Shown one piece after another: positions 48,637 to 57,574 of a stretch of DNA of 64,000 bases. The stretch spans positions 1 to 64,000 of the forward strand of contig SIAI01000005.1 in assembly GCA_009691855.1 (NCBI GenBank), written 5' to 3'. Each line of letters starts with the position of its first letter. Position 1 is the first letter of the stretch. This DNA comes from Planctomycetota bacterium (GTDB taxonomy: Bacteria; Planctomycetota; UBA1135; GCA-002686595). A model generated the notes under the pieces. That model did no database searches and had not been told where the DNA came from. It was given only the letters and a program-made list of their open reading frames with translations. The translations under genes were made by a program, and so were the position numbers.

Positions 48637-50573
48637 CGCGGGCCCGCCGTGCGCTCCGCCAGCAGCGCCGGCACCTTCTCGCCGCGCGCGAAGGTCGTCT
48701 GCGGAGGCGCGGTGAAGTCCACCGTGCCGATCTTGAAGAGCTCCTCGATGCCGCCATCGGGGCGGAAGACGCGCTGGTAGGTCGGCAGCAGGAGCCCGTC
48801 GAACGAGCGGTAGTTGCGGTAGATCGCCAGCGCCTCGTTCTCGGCCTCGCGCCCGGCGAGCAGGCCTGTGGCGACGTCGAAGTACAGCGTGCGCGCGCCG
48901 CCGGAGCGCAGCGTGGCCGTCACGCGCCAGCACGGACGCTCGTCGAACTCGACGCGTGCGTCGGTCGTGAGCTCGGCGTAGAGCGCGTTCCAGTCCGCGA
49001 GCGCCGTCAGGCGCGCGGCCGCGCCCTCTTCGCGCTCCTCACCGGGCGTGTAGAGCTTGTCGCCGCGGTAGGCGTTCAGCTCGAAGGTCGCCGAACCGTC
49101 GTGGACGCGCGAGATGTGCCCCGGCACGCCGTCCTTGGCGAACATCTCGTCGAGCGGCGGCGGGAGCTGGATGTCCACGCGGCGCTTGTCGGGCGCGGCG
49201 TACCAGAGCTCGTAGGGCGCGGGCACGAAGCCGACCGAGCGTTGCTCGTAGGTGCCCTGCACGTGGAGCGTCGGGTGCTTCGCGAGCGCTTCGGCGCCGC
49301 CGAGCGCGGCGAGGTGCGCGGCGACGAGCGTGGAGGCCTCGGGGAGCTCCGCGACGGTCGCCTGGGCGCTCGCCGGCGCGCTCGCCTTGCCGCCGCCGCG
49401 GTGATCACGGCACACCAGCGTCCCGCGGTTGTTGCGCGCCAGGATCCGTCCGCCAGCGATAGTGGGCGGCGTCCAGCACACGCCCTCCTCGAACAGCGCG
49501 CTGCGCGACAGCTCCTGGAACGCGTCCACGCTCGCCTTCGCCACGACGAGCTCGCCGCCCGAGCTGAGGATCGCGAGCTTGCCGTCGCCGCCCGAAATCG
49601 CGCCGCTGCCGAGGCCGCGCAGGCGCCAGCGCTCCTGGCCCTCGAGGTCCAGGCACTTCAGCACCGACTCGTCGAAGCCGAAGAGGCCGCCCTCGAGCTG
49701 CACGCAGCCGGCCATCTTGTTGCGCATGAGCTTGTTCTCCCACAGCGCGTGCGCCGGCCCGCTGGTGAAGTCGACCAGCGCGCAGCCGTGCTCGTAGGCG
49801 CTGGAGAGGAACAAGTGCTTGCCGACCACGACCGGCGTGGCCGCGTTCACCAGACGCTCGTCCTTGTGGAACGGGAACGAGCCGCGCGGCGCGCCGTCGG
49901 CGCGCGCGAACAGATCGAGCCCGCGCTGGCCGAACACCGCCACGGCCGGCTCGCCGGCGAGCTCGAAGCGCGCGGGCGTCGAGTACAGCGCCTCGCCAGG
50001 CTCGCTCTTCCACGCGAGCGCGCCGCTCTCTGCGTCGAACGCCAGCGTGCGATCGCAGCTCACGAACACGCGCCCGTCCACGAGCAGCGGTGAGCCCGCG
50101 AAGCCGTAGTAGCCGGGATCAAGCTCGTGCTCGGCGGCGAGGTCGTGCTTCCAGACGAGCGTGCCGTCGCTCAGTCGATGACACAGCAGGGTGCCCGAGC
50201 TCGTGCTCGTGTAGACGTTCTCGCCCGCGATCGCCGGCGTCGAGAGCGTCCCGCCCTCGTGCTGGTTCGCGCGCAGCTCGCCGGGCCACTCCTGCTTCCA
50301 CAGCTCCTTGCCCGTCTCGAGCTCGAACGCGCGTAGAACGTCGAGCGAGCGCTGCGCGTCGAAGCCGAACGCCACCACGCGCCCGCCACTCACCGAGGCT
50401 GCCGAGTACCCCAGACCGATCTCCGCCGTCCAGCGCGTCGTGCCCTCGGGCGCCCAGGCGACACCGTGCGAGAGTCCGTCGCCATCGGCGCCACGCCACT
50501 GCGGCCAATCGCCGGGTCCGGAGGAGGGAGCGGCGAGCGGCACGAGCACGGACGCGAGGGCGACGGAGAACAT
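48633..50573 (-). CDS. PQQ-like beta-propeller protein with C-terminal LolA-like domain
   Basis: Signal peptide; DWPQWRGADGDGLS, FELETGKELWKQEWPGE; C-terminus AHLAALGGAEALAKHPTLHVQGTYEQRSVGFVPAPYELWYAAPDKRRVDI. Confidence 0.85.
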   Translation of the reverse strand: MFSVALASVLVPLAAPSSGPGDWPQWRGADGDGLSHGVAWAPEGTTRWTAEIGLGYSAASVSGGRVVAFGFDAQRSLDVLRAFELETGKELWKQEWPGELRANQHEGGTLSTPAIAGENVYTSTSSGTLLCHRLSDGTLVWKHDLAAEHELDPGYYGFAGSPLLVDGRVFVSCDRTLAFDAESGALAWKSEPGEALYSTPARFELAGEPAVAVFGQRGLDLFARADGAPRGSFPFHKDERLVNAATPVVVGKHLFLSSAYEHGCALVDFTSGPAHALWENKLMRNKMAGCVQLEGGLFGFDESVLKCLDLEGQERWRLRGLGSGAISGGDGKLAILSSGGELVVAKASVDAFQELSRSALFEEGVCWTPPTIAGGRILARNNRGTLVCRDHRGGGKASAPASAQATVAELPEASTLVAAHLAALGGAEALAKHPTLHVQGTYEQRSVGFVPAPYELWYAAPDKRRVDIQLPPPLDEMFAKDGVPGHISRVHDGSATFELNAYRGDKLYTPGEEREEGAAARLTALADWNALYAELTTDARVEFDERPCWRVTATLRSGGARTLYFDVATGLLAGREAENEALAIYRNYRSFDGLLLPTYQRVFRPDGGIEELFKIGTVDFTAPPQTTFARGEKVPALLAERTAGPR

Positions 50574-50676
50574 TGCGAGATGTTAGCGGCGTTCGTGCGG
50601 AGCCGTCCTAGCGCGCGGTCGGGGTTGGGTAAGGGAAGTTGCGGCGCGCGGTGGTATCGTCGTCGAGGAGAGCGAG

Positions 50677-52590
50677 ATGCGAGCGAGGGTCTGGATCGTG
50701 TGCGGTGTCGTGCTGCTAGCGCTTGCTGCTTGGTGGCGGCTCGATCGGACTCGACCGGGCGAGCGTGGTGAGCCCAGCTCGCAGCCGCAAACGAGTGCAC
50801 CGGAGGTGGAGCCCGAGCTCTGGCTGCAAGACGGAGGCGCGATGCAGGCTCGCTCGCCCGTCGCGACGGCTGCAAACCCCGAGCTGGCCTCGCCCAAGGT
50901 CGAGGCGTCTGCTCGGCCGGGGGCGACGATCTCTGGCATCGTCTTCGGTCCAGACCAGCTGCCGCGCCGCGGCGCGTACTTGAAGTTCGTCTGGAACGAT
51001 CGCGGGCGCATGCGCGATGCACACGGAACGACCGGGCGCGACGGGCGCTTCGAGCTCGCCATCGGCGATCCGCGCGTGCGCGGCGACCTGCTCGCGTACG
51101 TGTATCGACACGACGTGTCACCGAGCGCGCTGGTCGGAGTCGAGGCGGGGGCGCACGGGCTCGAACTCGAGCTCGGCCCGCCGAGCGACCTCGCGCTGGA
51201 GGTCCGCGACCAGAACGAACAGCCGGTCGTGTTGGGTCAGGCAACCTTCTACTGGCAGCTCGCAGGCTTCCAGGTGCAGGACTACCCGGGCGGCGTCGCG
51301 GGTGGAGACCACACTCGCTGGGTGCGCTCGCCCGTGCCCTTCTTCGTCGCGCTCAGTCCGTACGGATACGAGGCCGCGACCTTCGGCCCCTTCGATCCTG
51401 CGCAGGTAGGCGATGACCTGGTGTTGCCTGTGCACGCGTTCGCGCGCGTCGCCGGCATGGTCGTGCACGACGGCGTGCCGATCGCCGGGGCGTCGGTCGT
51501 GCTGGACGCGGAGGGCGACAAACGGAACGGCTACGGCTTCGGCGCTTCGAGTGATGCCGACGGCAAGTTCGAGCTGCGCTATCGCCAGGCCGGCCGCTAC
51601 GTGTTGCGCGCCTTCGTGGTGCCGCAGGGCGAAGGACGAATCGGAGGGCTGCAGCTGGACGGCGAGCAGGACGTGGAGAACTTGCGCATCGAACTCACCA
51701 CGCCGCCGGGCAGGATCGAAGGGCGCGTCCAGCTCCCGAACGGACACGTACCGGAGGAGATCTGGCTGTCAGCCAGCGGAGCTCCGGGAGAACGCACGCT
51801 GAGAAGCGATGGCTCCTTCAGCCTGCCCGATCTCCCCCCGGGGGCGTGTCGCATCACCGTCGCCCAGAGCGTCAGCTTCGGTTCGGGTCCGCACGACTCG
51901 AGCGAGCGCTGGGTTTCAATCGCCGACGGTCCGAGCGGCGGTCCGGAGTGGCTCGGATACGAGCACGTGTGGCATGTCGACGTGCTCCCCGGGCAGACAC
52001 AGCGCCTGGAGATCGATCTCACGCAGGCTCCCGCATGTCTCCTGGAAGGCTGGATCCGGCTGGACGGAATCGCGCCCGCACTGCGCCCGCCGCCCTTCGG
52101 CTACCACGGGGGTCGAGACCTGCGGGTATTCCTCGACCACGGCAACGAATCGGAGTTCGACTCCGCCGCGGAGATCGATTCCGCGGGCACCTTTCGCCTC
52201 GGTGTTTCCGAGGCGGGGGAGTTCCGCCTGCGGCTCGAGCTTCCGCTGAGTAGCTCCAAGGACGAGGAGTGGCTGGTCGTCGATCGCGTCGCGCTCCTAC
52301 GGGAGCATCAAGCCTGGAAGCTCGACGCGCCGACCGGCTCGCTGTTGCTGCTGCCGCGGGATGAGGAACAGCCGCTGTGGTTCGAGGGCCCGTCGCTGCG
52401 CTGGGAGGGCGCGGGCGACCTCCGCATCGAGGTGAACTATCCGGAGCTCGACGAAGCGCGCGGCTCGCGCTTGTATCGCCATGTACCCGCGGGCAAGGTG
52501 CGCTTCGAGGTCGGCAGAGGAGCCGACGCGCGCGAACTCGAATGCGAGATCCGCGCCGGCGAGACGACCGAGGTGCGCTGGCCTCAGTGA
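50677..52590 (+). CDS. Membrane-anchored protein with carboxypeptidase-regulatory-like domains
   Basis: N-terminal TM RVWIVCGVVLLALAAWWRL; ISGIVFGPDQLPRRGAYLKF...TTGRDGRFELAI, VAGMVVHDGVPIAGASVVLDAEG...SDADGKFELRY. Confidence 0.75.
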   Translation: MRARVWIVCGVVLLALAAWWRLDRTRPGERGEPSSQPQTSAPEVEPELWLQDGGAMQARSPVATAANPELASPKVEASARPGATISGIVFGPDQLPRRGAYLKFVWNDRGRMRDAHGTTGRDGRFELAIGDPRVRGDLLAYVYRHDVSPSALVGVEAGAHGLELELGPPSDLALEVRDQNEQPVVLGQATFYWQLAGFQVQDYPGGVAGGDHTRWVRSPVPFFVALSPYGYEAATFGPFDPAQVGDDLVLPVHAFARVAGMVVHDGVPIAGASVVLDAEGDKRNGYGFGASSDADGKFELRYRQAGRYVLRAFVVPQGEGRIGGLQLDGEQDVENLRIELTTPPGRIEGRVQLPNGHVPEEIWLSASGAPGERTLRSDGSFSLPDLPPGACRITVAQSVSFGSGPHDSSERWVSIADGPSGGPEWLGYEHVWHVDVLPGQTQRLEIDLTQAPACLLEGWIRLDGIAPALRPPPFGYHGGRDLRVFLDHGNESEFDSAAEIDSAGTFRLGVSEAGEFRLRLELPLSSSKDEEWLVVDRVALLREHQAWKLDAPTGSLLLLPRDEEQPLWFEGPSLRWEGAGDLRIEVNYPELDEARGSRLYRHVPAGKVRFEVGRGADARELECEIRAGETTEVRWPQ

Positions 52591-53408
52591 GCGACGACCG
52601 GCGCGCTCGCGCCGAGCTCGAACGACAGCGAGGCCCACAGGCCTTCCCAGTCGCCCTCGAGCTTCTGTTCCGGGGTGGCGCGGCGCTGGTGCACGGTCGA
52701 GGCGACCCAGCCGCCGCCGAGTTCGGGCGTGAAGCGCGCGCGGCCCCGCTCGTCGGTGCGTGCGAGCAGGATCGTGAACGGGGCGGCGAGGCGCATGAGC
52801 TTGACCTGCTGGCCGGCGCGCGGCTTTCCGTCGAGCTCGAGGCGCAGCACGAGTTCTTGCTGGCGCTCCCAGGTGAACGGGTTGGTCTCGGCCACGAGCT
52901 CGATCGGCAGGCCGAGCGCGCGCTCGAAGCCGTCGGTGGCGACGTCGCCGATGCACAGCAGCGCCTTGTCGAAGCGCGCGTAGCTGTCGCGGCCGGGGAG
53001 CGCGTTCTCGCCGCGCTGCTCGCGCTCATGAAGGACCTCCTCGAGGCCCTCGTCCTTCAGGTACTGCGCGTACTTCTCGGGCGCGATCTCCACGAAGGCG
53101 TGGTCGGACTGGTAGGTGATCCAGTACAGGCCCGCGTCGGCGGGGCGGAAGATCCCGGCCGGCGACTTGCCGTCCACGCCGGGCACGGGCTTGGCGCCCT
53201 TCGGTCCGACGCTCTCGAAGCGCACGCTGCGGCGCGGGTCGCGGATCTGCAGCTCGTACTGGCTCGGATGGCCGACGCACAGGGTGAGGTCGAGGCGCTC
53301 GCCGGGCGCGCCGCGGAAGTGCGTGGGCGCGAGCCAGTGGTCGTGGGCGGAGAGCGGGAGCGCGCTCGCGAACAGCGCGAGCAGCACGGCGGCGGGGGAG
53401 ATCTTCAT
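52584..53408 (-). CDS. DUF4198 domain-containing secreted protein
   Basis: AHDHWLAPTHFRGAPGERLDLTLCVGHP...; GLYWITYQSDHAFVEI; TDERGRARFTPELGGGWVAS. Confidence 0.85.
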   Translation of the reverse strand: MKISPAAVLLALFASALPLSAHDHWLAPTHFRGAPGERLDLTLCVGHPSQYELQIRDPRRSVRFESVGPKGAKPVPGVDGKSPAGIFRPADAGLYWITYQSDHAFVEIAPEKYAQYLKDEGLEEVLHEREQRGENALPGRDSYARFDKALLCIGDVATDGFERALGLPIELVAETNPFTWERQQELVLRLELDGKPRAGQQVKLMRLAAPFTILLARTDERGRARFTPELGGGWVASTVHQRRATPEQKLEGDWEGLWASLSFELGASAPVVAH

Positions 53409-53428
53409 GGGAGCTCTGAGAGGGGAGT

Positions 53429-53464
53429 CGTCTCCGCGGCCGAGCGTGCTCGACCGCGGAGACG
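53429..53464. terminator. Terminator-like hairpin between the DUF4331/lipoprotein unit and the DUF4198 gene
   Basis: CGTCTCCGCGGCCGAGC-GT-GCTCGACCGCGGAGACG: 17-bp stem with one mismatch, 2-nt gap; no clear T-tract. Confidence 0.55.
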
Positions 53465-53472
53465 GGGGGGGC

Positions 53473-53715
53473 TCAATCGACCACGGCGCCGGTGTCGGGC
53501 GGCAGGACGTCGTCGAAGGCCGTGTCGGCGGTCGGGAACACGAAGGTCTTGCCCTCGGTCTCGACCGGCGCGCCGGTCTCGGTCGTTTGGTCCTGGATCA
53601 GGTTCGTGACCAGCGGGTCGAAGCCGGTGTTGCCGCTGCTGTCGCCGTTGTTGCACGCGGCGAGGCAGAGCGGCGCCAGGAGCAGCGCGCCGCGCAGGAG
53701 TCGGGAAGCTCGCAT
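53473..53715 (-). CDS. Small predicted lipoprotein
   Basis: MRASRLLRGALLLAPLCLAACNNGDSSGNTG: lipobox LAAC; about 80 aa. Confidence 0.7.
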   Translation of the reverse strand: MRASRLLRGALLLAPLCLAACNNGDSSGNTGFDPLVTNLIQDQTTETGAPVETEGKTFVFPTADTAFDDVLPPDTGAVVD

Positions 53716-53726
53716 GGAAGACTCCT

Positions 53727-55199
53727 TCACTTGGCGGCGGCCACGGGTTCGAGGTTGGGCGAGCCCGCCAGCGGCGTCCTGAGGTAGGGGAACGTGTCGT
53801 CGAAGAACGAGTCGTCGAGGAACGCGCCGTCGGTGTAGGGCAGCTGGCCGCTCGGCGCATCCGCCGGCGAGAGCAGCACGCCCATGGCCACGCGCAAGAC
53901 CGCGTCGACCACGTCGTCGCCCGGGCGCCGCCCGTTGGGGAAGCCCGCCAAGTCATTGGCCAGCACCCCCAGGCGATCCTGGGCGCCCTTGGCGCGCGGC
54001 AGGATGGTGGTGTTCAGACGCAGCATCTCGCCCGTGCCACCATCGACGTTCAGCCCGTCCACGCCGGTCAGGAAGGCTTGCACCAGGTCGGTGCGCGGGA
54101 AGAGCGTCGGCGCGGTGACGCCGAACAGCGCTTCCAGCAGCGCCGGCACGGTCGGGTTCGTGACGTAGGTCAGGAACTGCGTGTCGTCCTTGGGCTCGCT
54201 GGCGTTGAAGCGGTCCTTGTCGGGCAGACCGATGACGAGCTCGTTCACGAGCGGCGAGCCGAGGCGCGAGACCTGGCTCCAGGCGCCGCCCTCGACCGAG
54301 GCCGAGTCGTGGCCGGAAGGATGGGGATTCAGCACGCGCGCCTGGCGCAGGCTGGCCGAGGTCCAGCCACCGATCACGGAGCTATCCACGACCACGCCGG
54401 CGATCGGCAGCTCGAGGATCAGCGAGGTCACGTTGGCATCGCTGAGCACGTCCGCCTTCGCGTCGGGGGCGCCGACCGGGTCCAGGTTCACGAGGTCGAA
54501 CACCTCGCCCAGGTTGACCACGAACGGATCCTTGCGCTGGCCGACGAACACGCGCCCCTGGCCGACGCCGGGGATGTCGATGTCGTACACGAACTGACCC
54601 GCGTAGGCGGCGTAGTCGGCGATGGTCTTGTTGCCGGCGTTGTCGAGCGGCTTGGTGAAGCTCGTCGCGCCGTCGGCGTGGTTCGTCACCGGCAGCGCGG
54701 TGCCCGTGCGACGATCGCCGGAGACGACCGTGAGCGAGTAGCTCTCGCGCAGGTTCAGCTCGGCGTCCGTGGCCGAGCTCACCGGACCGACGGCGAGCAG
54801 CGGCACGGGCACGGTCTTGGTGTTGCCCTTGGGCCCGATCTCGAGCGTGGCCTGCTGGAACTGGTTCTGGAAGCGGAACTGGAAGGTCAGGTCCTCGAGC
54901 GCGTCGCCGTTCGTGTCCAGGTGGATCTCGTACAGCGCCTCGGGATCCATGAAGAAGTAGTTCGGGCCGCCATAGGGCGACTGCAGCGGCTGGTAGTTCG
55001 CGATCGCGGTGACGAAGCCCTGGCGGCCGGACTCGTAGCTGCGGAAGAGATAGAAGTCGGTCGCGTCCACCTTGGGGTGTTCGGTGACGAAGGGCGCCTC
55101 GCGGTGGCTCGAGACAGGCGGGAGCGCCGGGCCGCTGGGCAACAGCGCGAGCCCGAGGGCCGCGAGGCAGGAGAGCTGGAGGGTGAGTTGTGCGTTCAT
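53727..55199 (-). CDS. DUF4331 domain-containing secreted protein
   Basis: SSHREAPFVTEHPKVDATDFYLFRSYE...YFFMDPEALYEIHLDTNGDALEDLTFQFRF. Confidence 0.92.
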   Translation of the reverse strand: MNAQLTLQLSCLAALGLALLPSGPALPPVSSHREAPFVTEHPKVDATDFYLFRSYESGRQGFVTAIANYQPLQSPYGGPNYFFMDPEALYEIHLDTNGDALEDLTFQFRFQNQFQQATLEIGPKGNTKTVPVPLLAVGPVSSATDAELNLRESYSLTVVSGDRRTGTALPVTNHADGATSFTKPLDNAGNKTIADYAAYAGQFVYDIDIPGVGQGRVFVGQRKDPFVVNLGEVFDLVNLDPVGAPDAKADVLSDANVTSLILELPIAGVVVDSSVIGGWTSASLRQARVLNPHPSGHDSASVEGGAWSQVSRLGSPLVNELVIGLPDKDRFNASEPKDDTQFLTYVTNPTVPALLEALFGVTAPTLFPRTDLVQAFLTGVDGLNVDGGTGEMLRLNTTILPRAKGAQDRLGVLANDLAGFPNGRRPGDDVVDAVLRVAMGVLLSPADAPSGQLPYTDGAFLDDSFFDDTFPYLRTPLAGSPNLEPVAAAK

Positions 55200-55359
55200 G
55201 GATGGATGCGGTGGGAAGCGGAGGAGAGTGCGTTCCGTGTGCGAGCTACGGCCCGCCGCCCGCAGCGGATTCGCCGGAGTGGACGATTCCCGCGCGGATT
55301 GTTTTTCTGCACTCCGCGCAATCCGCTCGGCGCCTTCGTGTCATAGTCACAGCGCAGTC

Positions 55360-55950
55360 ATGCTCTCTCCGTCCACCCGGCTGGCCCCCTCGGAGGGCCA
55401 CCTGATCGGCCTCGTGCGGCGCGCCGCAGGCGGCAGCGAGGCGGCGCTCGAGGAGCTCTACCGCGCCTTCGAGGAGCCGGTCTACGGCCTCGCGCAGCGC
55501 ATCCTGCGCGACGAGAAGGCGGCCGAGGAGGCCACGGTGGAGCTTTTCCAGCGCCTGTGGACGCGCGCCGCGACCTTCGACCCCGAGCGCGGAAAAGTCC
55601 TGGCCTGGGTCCTGACCATGACGCGCAGCACGGCGCTCGAACACCTGCGCACGCGCCGGCGCGAGGAGGTGCGCCGCGTGCCGCTCGACGACGCCGTCGA
55701 GTTCGCGCTCGACGCGCCGGGTCCGCTGACGAGCGCCGCCAGCGGCGAGACCGCGGCCAAGGTCGATGCCGCCTTGCGCGCCTTGCCGCGCGAGCAGGAG
55801 CGCCTCTTGCGCGCCGCCTTCTTCGGCGGTCAGTCCTACAGCGAGGTGGCCGAGGTCTTCGGCCAGCCCCTCGGCACGGTCAAGACGCGCATCCGCGCCG
55901 GGCTCGCCGCCCTGCGTCACGCGCTGGCTCCGGAAGGAGAATTCGCATGA
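55360..55950 (+). CDS. ECF-type RNA polymerase sigma factor
   Basis: Region 2 EEATVELFQRLWTRAATFDPERGKVLAWVLTMTRSTALEHLR; region 4 LPREQERLLRAAFFGGQSYSEVAEVFGQPLGTVKTRIRAGLAALR. Confidence 0.93.
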   Translation: MLSPSTRLAPSEGHLIGLVRRAAGGSEAALEELYRAFEEPVYGLAQRILRDEKAAEEATVELFQRLWTRAATFDPERGKVLAWVLTMTRSTALEHLRTRRREEVRRVPLDDAVEFALDAPGPLTSAASGETAAKVDAALRALPREQERLLRAAFFGGQSYSEVAEVFGQPLGTVKTRIRAGLAALRHALAPEGEFA

Positions 55951-56603
55951 GCACCGCTCCGCGGCCGCTTGCGGGCCGAGAACGACTCGATCAGGACGCG
56001 CTCGAGCTGGCCGCGCTGTATGCGCTCTCGGCCCTCGGCGCGCCCGAGATGGAAGCGCTCGAGCGCGAGCACCGCGGCGACCTCGCCTTCTGGGCCGAGG
56101 TGCGCTCGCTGCGCGAGGCCGCCGCCGGCCTGGCCGAGACCGGCCCGCGCGCCAAGCCCAAGCGCGACCTGTGGCCCGCGATCCGCGCGCGCGTGAGCAC
56201 GCCCTCCAGCGCTCCACCGCCGAGCGCAAGCAGCGCGCAACCCTGGAAGCGCTGGCAGGCCGATCCCGCCGTCACCGCCTGCGTGGTCAACGGCGACGAC
56301 TCCGCCTTCGAGCCCACCGACATCCCCGGCATCCGTGTGCGGCGCCTGTTCGTGGACGAACCCGCCGATCGCGTGACGATGCTGGTGCGCATGGACGCCG
56401 GCGCGAGCTACCCCGCGCACCGCCACGGCGGCGTCGAGGAGTGCTTCGTGATCCAGGGCGACCTGAGCGTCGGCGACGCGACCCAACTGCACGCCGGTGA
56501 CTACCAACGCATGGACAAGGACTCCGACCACGCCGTGCAGTCCACGCGTGGCGGGTGCGTGCTGTTGATCACAAGTTCGCAGCACGACGAGCTGCTCGGG
56601 TAA
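55947..56603 (+). CDS. Anti-sigma factor with ChrR-like cupin domain
   Basis: Zinc-finger-like N-terminus (LAALYALSALGAPEMEALE), cupin YPAHRHGGVEECFVIQGDLSVGD...; ATGA overlap with the sigma gene. Confidence 0.88.
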   Translation: MSTAPRPLAGRERLDQDALELAALYALSALGAPEMEALEREHRGDLAFWAEVRSLREAAAGLAETGPRAKPKRDLWPAIRARVSTPSSAPPPSASSAQPWKRWQADPAVTACVVNGDDSAFEPTDIPGIRVRRLFVDEPADRVTMLVRMDAGASYPAHRHGGVEECFVIQGDLSVGDATQLHAGDYQRMDKDSDHAVQSTRGGCVLLITSSQHDELLG

Positions 56604-56711
56604 CTGCGGGCGCGAGCGCGCGGCTCGCTCCGGTTGCGCAGGGCCGACACTTGCACAGCGTCGAACCAGAGTGCTGGAGGGAAGCGCCTGGAGCGAGCAG
56701 GGCGGAGCGAT

Positions 56712-56820
56712 GCCTTCCAAAGAACAAGCCGTTCAGAAAGCCTCGTCCGACTCGTGCCGTTGACGAGCCGGTGCCTGTTCTTTCCTGACCAGGCCCGCCT
56801 GCGGCGGGTAAGCGCCTCAG
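56712..56820. repeat. Dispersed repeat, copy 2 (inverse orientation to copy 1)
   Basis: Both ends match copy 1 (46/48 and 24/25); terminal CCAAAGAACAAGC / GCCTGTTCTTTCC imperfect inverted repeat. Confidence 0.85.
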
Positions 56821-57504
56821 CTCCAGCCGCTCGTCCTGCGCTATTCGGTCCCTGTGCTGCAGGCCAGCGGGTACATCCTGGACATCGACAACCAGGAGGA
56901 GTTCACGATCCACGCCCGCGACGAGAACGAAGTAGACGTCGCCGCGCCGCTCGTGCTCACCCCGAGCAGCGGCTCGGGCGGCAACGGGGATGCTTCGTTC
57001 TGGGCCTTCGACGTCGGTCAGCCGATCCACTCCATCCGCATCGACTTCACCGGCGGCGGCTCATCCAAAGGCATCGCCTTCGACCAGTTTTCGCCCGCCT
57101 CGGCCTGTCCAGGGCAGGTCCTCCATCACGGCAACGGGATTCCCGGCTCGGGTGGGCGCGTGCCCGCGATCTCGATCTCCTGCCCCGCCGTCGGCAGCGC
57201 TGGGACGGTCGAGCTCTTCAACGGAGCCTCGGGCGTCCACGGTTACTTGCTGCTGAGCCTCACGGGCGCTGTCCAGCCCTATCGCTGCGCCAGCACCGTG
57301 CTCTCCAATCCGAGCGTGGTCCTCGCGCACCGACTCTCCGGTTCCGGCGGCGTTCCGGGACAAGGCCAGAAGTCGATCCCCTTCGGGCCCGTGCCCGCGA
57401 GCATGGCGGGGGTGAAGGTCCACCTCCAGGCCGGCTACTGCGATCCCGGCGCGCCGTGCGGAGAGCTGGCGACGACGGAGGTCCTCGAGGTCACGGTGCG
57501 CTGA
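56821..57504 (+). pseudogene. 5'-truncated secreted-protein remnant
   Basis: Frame opens directly after the repeat and reads QLQPLVLRYSVPVLQASGYILDIDNQEEFTIHARDENEV... with no signal peptide or convincing start. Confidence 0.5.
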
Positions 57505-57516
57505 GGCGCACGACGA

Positions 57517-57546
57517 GCTCCCGGCGAGTACGACCTCACCGGGAGC
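57517..57546. terminator. Terminator-like hairpin between convergent genes
   Basis: GCTCCCGGCGAG-TACGAC-CTCACCGGGAGC: 12-bp stem with one mismatch and a 6-nt loop. Confidence 0.5.
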
Positions 57547-57574
57547 CTATCCCGGGGGGCACGAGCCGGCTCCG

